From Hoeflea marina (GTDB lineage: Bacteria; Pseudomonadota; Alphaproteobacteria; Rhizobiales; Rhizobiaceae), in the NCBI RefSeq assembly GCF_003182275.1, contig NZ_QGTR01000004.1:1-64000 (forward strand): a stretch of 64,000 bases of DNA. The letters run 5' to 3'. How positions within the stretch are numbered: the stretch's first letter is position 1; every line of letters starts with the position of its first letter. This document shows positions 61,919-64,000 of this stretch, one piece after another. The notes below the pieces were generated by a model, which had not been told where the DNA came from, did no database searches, and worked only from the letters and a program-made list of their open reading frames with translations. The position numbers and the translations under genes were made by a program.

Positions 61919-62993
61919 CCGGCGCAATACCGGCGCCGGCACCCGCGGAGCCCGAACGGCGAAAGTCGCTCGGGCTCATTCCCACGGCGCGAAGGAACTC
62001 GCGGTTGAAATTGGACTTGGTCTGAAAGCCCGATTCAAACATCACCGCCGTCACCACCATGTCTGTTTCCCTTAGAAGCCGTTTGGCCTCCTCGATGCGG
62101 TAGCCGTTGACGAGTTGCGAGACGTTCTGCCCGAGCACCCGGTTGACGGCGCCGGAAATCCGGCGGGTCGGAATGACCGCCTTGCGGGCCAGGCGGTTCA
62201 AGGTCAGTTCCGGATCACGGTAGAGCTGCCGCTCGCGGATCAGACGGTCTATCGCCGCGACGATGTCCTTGTCGCTTGCTGTGGGAGTGGAGACCGCGAC
62301 GGGACCGGCGGCTGCCGGCTCCCGGTCGGCCGGTTCGTCCGTATCCGCCGAGGGCGGAAGTGCCTGGCCGAGAAACGCGACCACCCATGCCAGCAGGGCC
62401 AGCGACACCAGATTGGCTGCGGCGATGATGGGCGCGACATAGGCGCCGCGATCGAGCAGGAACTCGCCGGCGACCAGCAGATCGACCGCGCCGGAGACGA
62501 TCAGGATCAGGCCCGATACGATCGCCGCGCGGTTGGCCGGGACCGACTCCGACAGGCGCACGGCCACCAGTCCATCGGGACCGGCCGAGGCAATGCGCAG
62601 CAGCGCCAGCCCGTAGCCGAAATAGGAGGCTGCGAGGATCAGGTCGACCGATGACCGCGGGACAGGCGCGAACAGCGTGTCGGCGGCCAGCACGGCCGCG
62701 ACCAGGACGACCGGAAGCGCATGCGGCAGCAATTGCCAGCCGTTTCGCGAGCGCATCAGCCCGGAAAACAATACCCAGGCCAGTGGCGGCAGCATGCAGG
62801 CGACGATGGGCTGGGCAAATCGCACCGCCCTCAGATCGAAACTCCAGCGAAGACCGACGATCGTCACCAGCGTCGTGCACGCAGCCATGAACACCATGAC
62901 CGGAACCAGCGCCCGGTTGCGCTGCCCTGCGAGCCTGATCAGCAGGACGAGCAGGAACAGCGCGATCACGAAGGGCAGTGGAATCGTCAGCAT
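61908..62993 (-). CDS. Membrane-bound AraC-family transcriptional regulator
   Basis: A 361-residue protein. The N-terminal half has about seven transmembrane helices (between residues 3 and 210), followed by a Pro/Ala-rich linker and an AraC-type double helix-turn-helix (from about 245), with family pattern FESGFQTKSNFNREFLRAVGMSPSDFRR near the end. This architecture, a 7TM-like sensor joined to AraC DNA binding, implies direct signalling from the membrane to DNA. It converges with and overlaps the secreted hydrolase, which may be its target. Confidence 0.9.
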   Translation of the reverse strand: MLTIPLPFVIALFLLVLLIRLAGQRNRALVPVMVFMAACTTLVTIVGLRWSFDLRAVRFAQPIVACMLPPLAWVLFSGLMRSRNGWQLLPHALPVVLVAAVLAADTLFAPVPRSSVDLILAASYFGYGLALLRIASAGPDGLVAVRLSESVPANRAAIVSGLILIVSGAVDLLVAGEFLLDRGAYVAPIIAAANLVSLALLAWVVAFLGQALPPSADTDEPADREPAAAGPVAVSTPTASDKDIVAAIDRLIRERQLYRDPELTLNRLARKAVIPTRRISGAVNRVLGQNVSQLVNGYRIEEAKRLLRETDMVVTAVMFESGFQTKSNFNREFLRAVGMSPSDFRRSGSAGAGAGIAPVRE

Positions 62994-63174
62994 ATGATCT
63001 GAGTAGCTGCAAGGGCTGCGAAGTCAATGTCGCGGGCGGGGCAATGGGCGGGCCGATCGAGCGGACGTGGCGAGGGAGAAGCTTCCGCCGATTTTGCGAT
63101 GAACCTTTTTGCAGAATGAGGTGATCGACGTCAGCCATTCGAAACGGCCATTTCAACAGCAAGGCTTTTTCTTG

Positions 63175-64000
63175 TCAGCTCCGCACCATGTAATTCCTGA
63201 CCACCACGCTCAGGGCTGTCACGGCGGCGATCCCTTCGAGAGCGACAGGCGTAAGAGGCGCCAGCAAGACCAAAAGGGCAAAGACCGGAAGTACGAATTT
63301 TGCGCTGCCGTTGAGGCAGAACCGGTCGCGAACGAACCACAGTCCGAGCATGTAGATCGCCACTGGAATGCCCACTGCGTAGTCGCCCACGAGCAATGAC
63401 ACCTTGGCATGACCGGCTATGACATCGACAAGGACCGCAAAACCCGCACCAACAGCCGCTCCTGCAGCGAAGATGACGAAGTGACCGTATCCCCATGTCA
63501 ACGCGCGGTTGAGGTCATTGGTCTGAAGGTGCTCCTCCCGACTGAAATAGAGCCACCACATCGAAAAAACGATGACGAGGGATGAGAGTGCGATATGCAC
63601 GAAAGCAATGTCGGTCATACCGCTCGCCACCTGCTGCAGGGACATTGCTCCTGCCAAAAGTGTCTCACCAAGGACAATAATAGTCAAAAGGCCATAGCGT
63701 TCGATGATGTGGTGGCGATGCCATGTCGTTGCGGCCTTGCGCTCTGCAATCGCAGGCACAGCCAGTTCCAGGGCCGCACCCAGCACAAATGCGCCATAGA
63801 CGAAAACCGGCTCAAGCGGCTGGAACAGCAGGAGCGCGACCCAGAAGACTTGGACAAGTGAGATTCCCAGAGCGTATGTTATCGCGGTTGCACGACGCTG
63901 CAGGTCATGTCTTGCCGCTCGAACCCAGAGCGCAACCATGCCCAGCCGCATGACGACGTAGCCGACAACCACCATCGTCAGGTCGCCTGACTTGAACAGA
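63175..64000 (-). CDS. Low temperature requirement protein A (LtrA) family, 5' end beyond window
   Basis: An integral membrane protein with at least seven helices. Family-characteristic segments are HHIIERYGLLTIIVLGETLLAG and MWWLYFSREEH. LtrA was first noted in Listeria for growth at low temperature; its biochemical role is unknown. The coding frame stays open to the window edge, so the N-terminal part (about 100 residues by family length) is outside; the internal ATG at 63975 is not the likely start. Confidence 0.9.
   Translation of the reverse strand, partial: LFKSGDLTMVVVGYVVMRLGMVALWVRAARHDLQRRATAITYALGISLVQVFWVALLLFQPLEPVFVYGAFVLGAALELAVPAIAERKAATTWHRHHIIERYGLLTIIVLGETLLAGAMSLQQVASGMTDIAFVHIALSSLVIVFSMWWLYFSREEHLQTNDLNRALTWGYGHFVIFAAGAAVGAGFAVLVDVIAGHAKVSLLVGDYAVGIPVAIYMLGLWFVRDRFCLNGSAKFVLPVFALLVLLAPLTPVALEGIAAVTALSVVVRNYMVRS

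Overview
The window is GC-rich chromosomal DNA of an alphaproteobacterium, most likely of the order Hyphomicrobiales (Rhizobiales). Three things point there: the conserved run dnaB-alr-radA-cvpA-purF-SDR; the pssA/psd phospholipid pair; and alphaproteobacterial family markers such as the TIGR02301-type protein, the NrtR-like NAD regulator, fixNOQP-type cbb3 oxidase genes with a FixK/FNR box, and families of intergenic palindromes. No tRNA, rRNA, CRISPR array, phage or complete insertion sequence was seen.

Layout. 1-2.8 kb: little or nothing for 900 bases, then one AT-rich gene of unknown function (903-2462) that looks foreign. 2.9-6.9 kb: ccoNOQP (cbb3 oxidase, minus strand) diverging from a hemerythrin-like gene, with a FixK/FNR-type box between them. 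7.2-20.2 kb: an accessory glycan locus with GDP-mannose 4,6-dehydratase, a double glycosyltransferase, a methyltransferase, a sulfotransferase/GT2/coiled-coil fusion, a DPM-like GT2, a UbiA-family prenyltransferase, a GT-C membrane protein fused to an alpha/alpha-toroid domain with a class II terpene-cyclase-like D-S-D-D-T-A motif, and a second sulfotransferase. 20.5-28.2 kb: the core run dnaB, alr, two small ORFs, radA, cvpA, purF, SDR. 28.3-35 kb (minus strand): pssA, psd, an Atm1-type ABC exporter with its ArsR regulator and a palindromic operator, and an Ala-rich LysM protein. 35.2-47 kb: MttB-like methyltransferase, LOG hydrolase, RarD, a PIMT-like methyltransferase, a short BKACE protein, citramalate synthase, proline iminopeptidase, GFA protein, DUF559 protein, cysS, ArgO, YedK/HMCES. 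47.1-52.6 kb: Nudix, a TIGR02301 trio, then ygfZ-HD-phosphatase-NrtR-like. 52.9-54.7 kb: a two-gene module joining LicD-like, cytidylyltransferase and kinase-like domains. 54.8-58.2 kb: cupin/LysR divergent pair and a SRPBCC-GST-VOC operon behind a sigma70-like promoter that carries a TetR-type palindrome. 58.5-64 kb: UspA-like protein with a BCCT transporter, a secreted alpha/beta hydrolase, a membrane-anchored AraC regulator and a truncated LtrA-family gene running off the end.

How it fits together. The glycan locus probably builds a sulfated, 6-deoxymannose-containing surface glycan with at least one polyprenyl-phosphate-linked sugar step. The LicD module looks like a compact activate-and-transfer pathway for a phospho-alcohol group on a surface glycan. 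The oxidase and hemerythrin genes point to life at low oxygen. These pathway proposals are inferences from domain content; the domain calls rest on motifs read directly in the translations.
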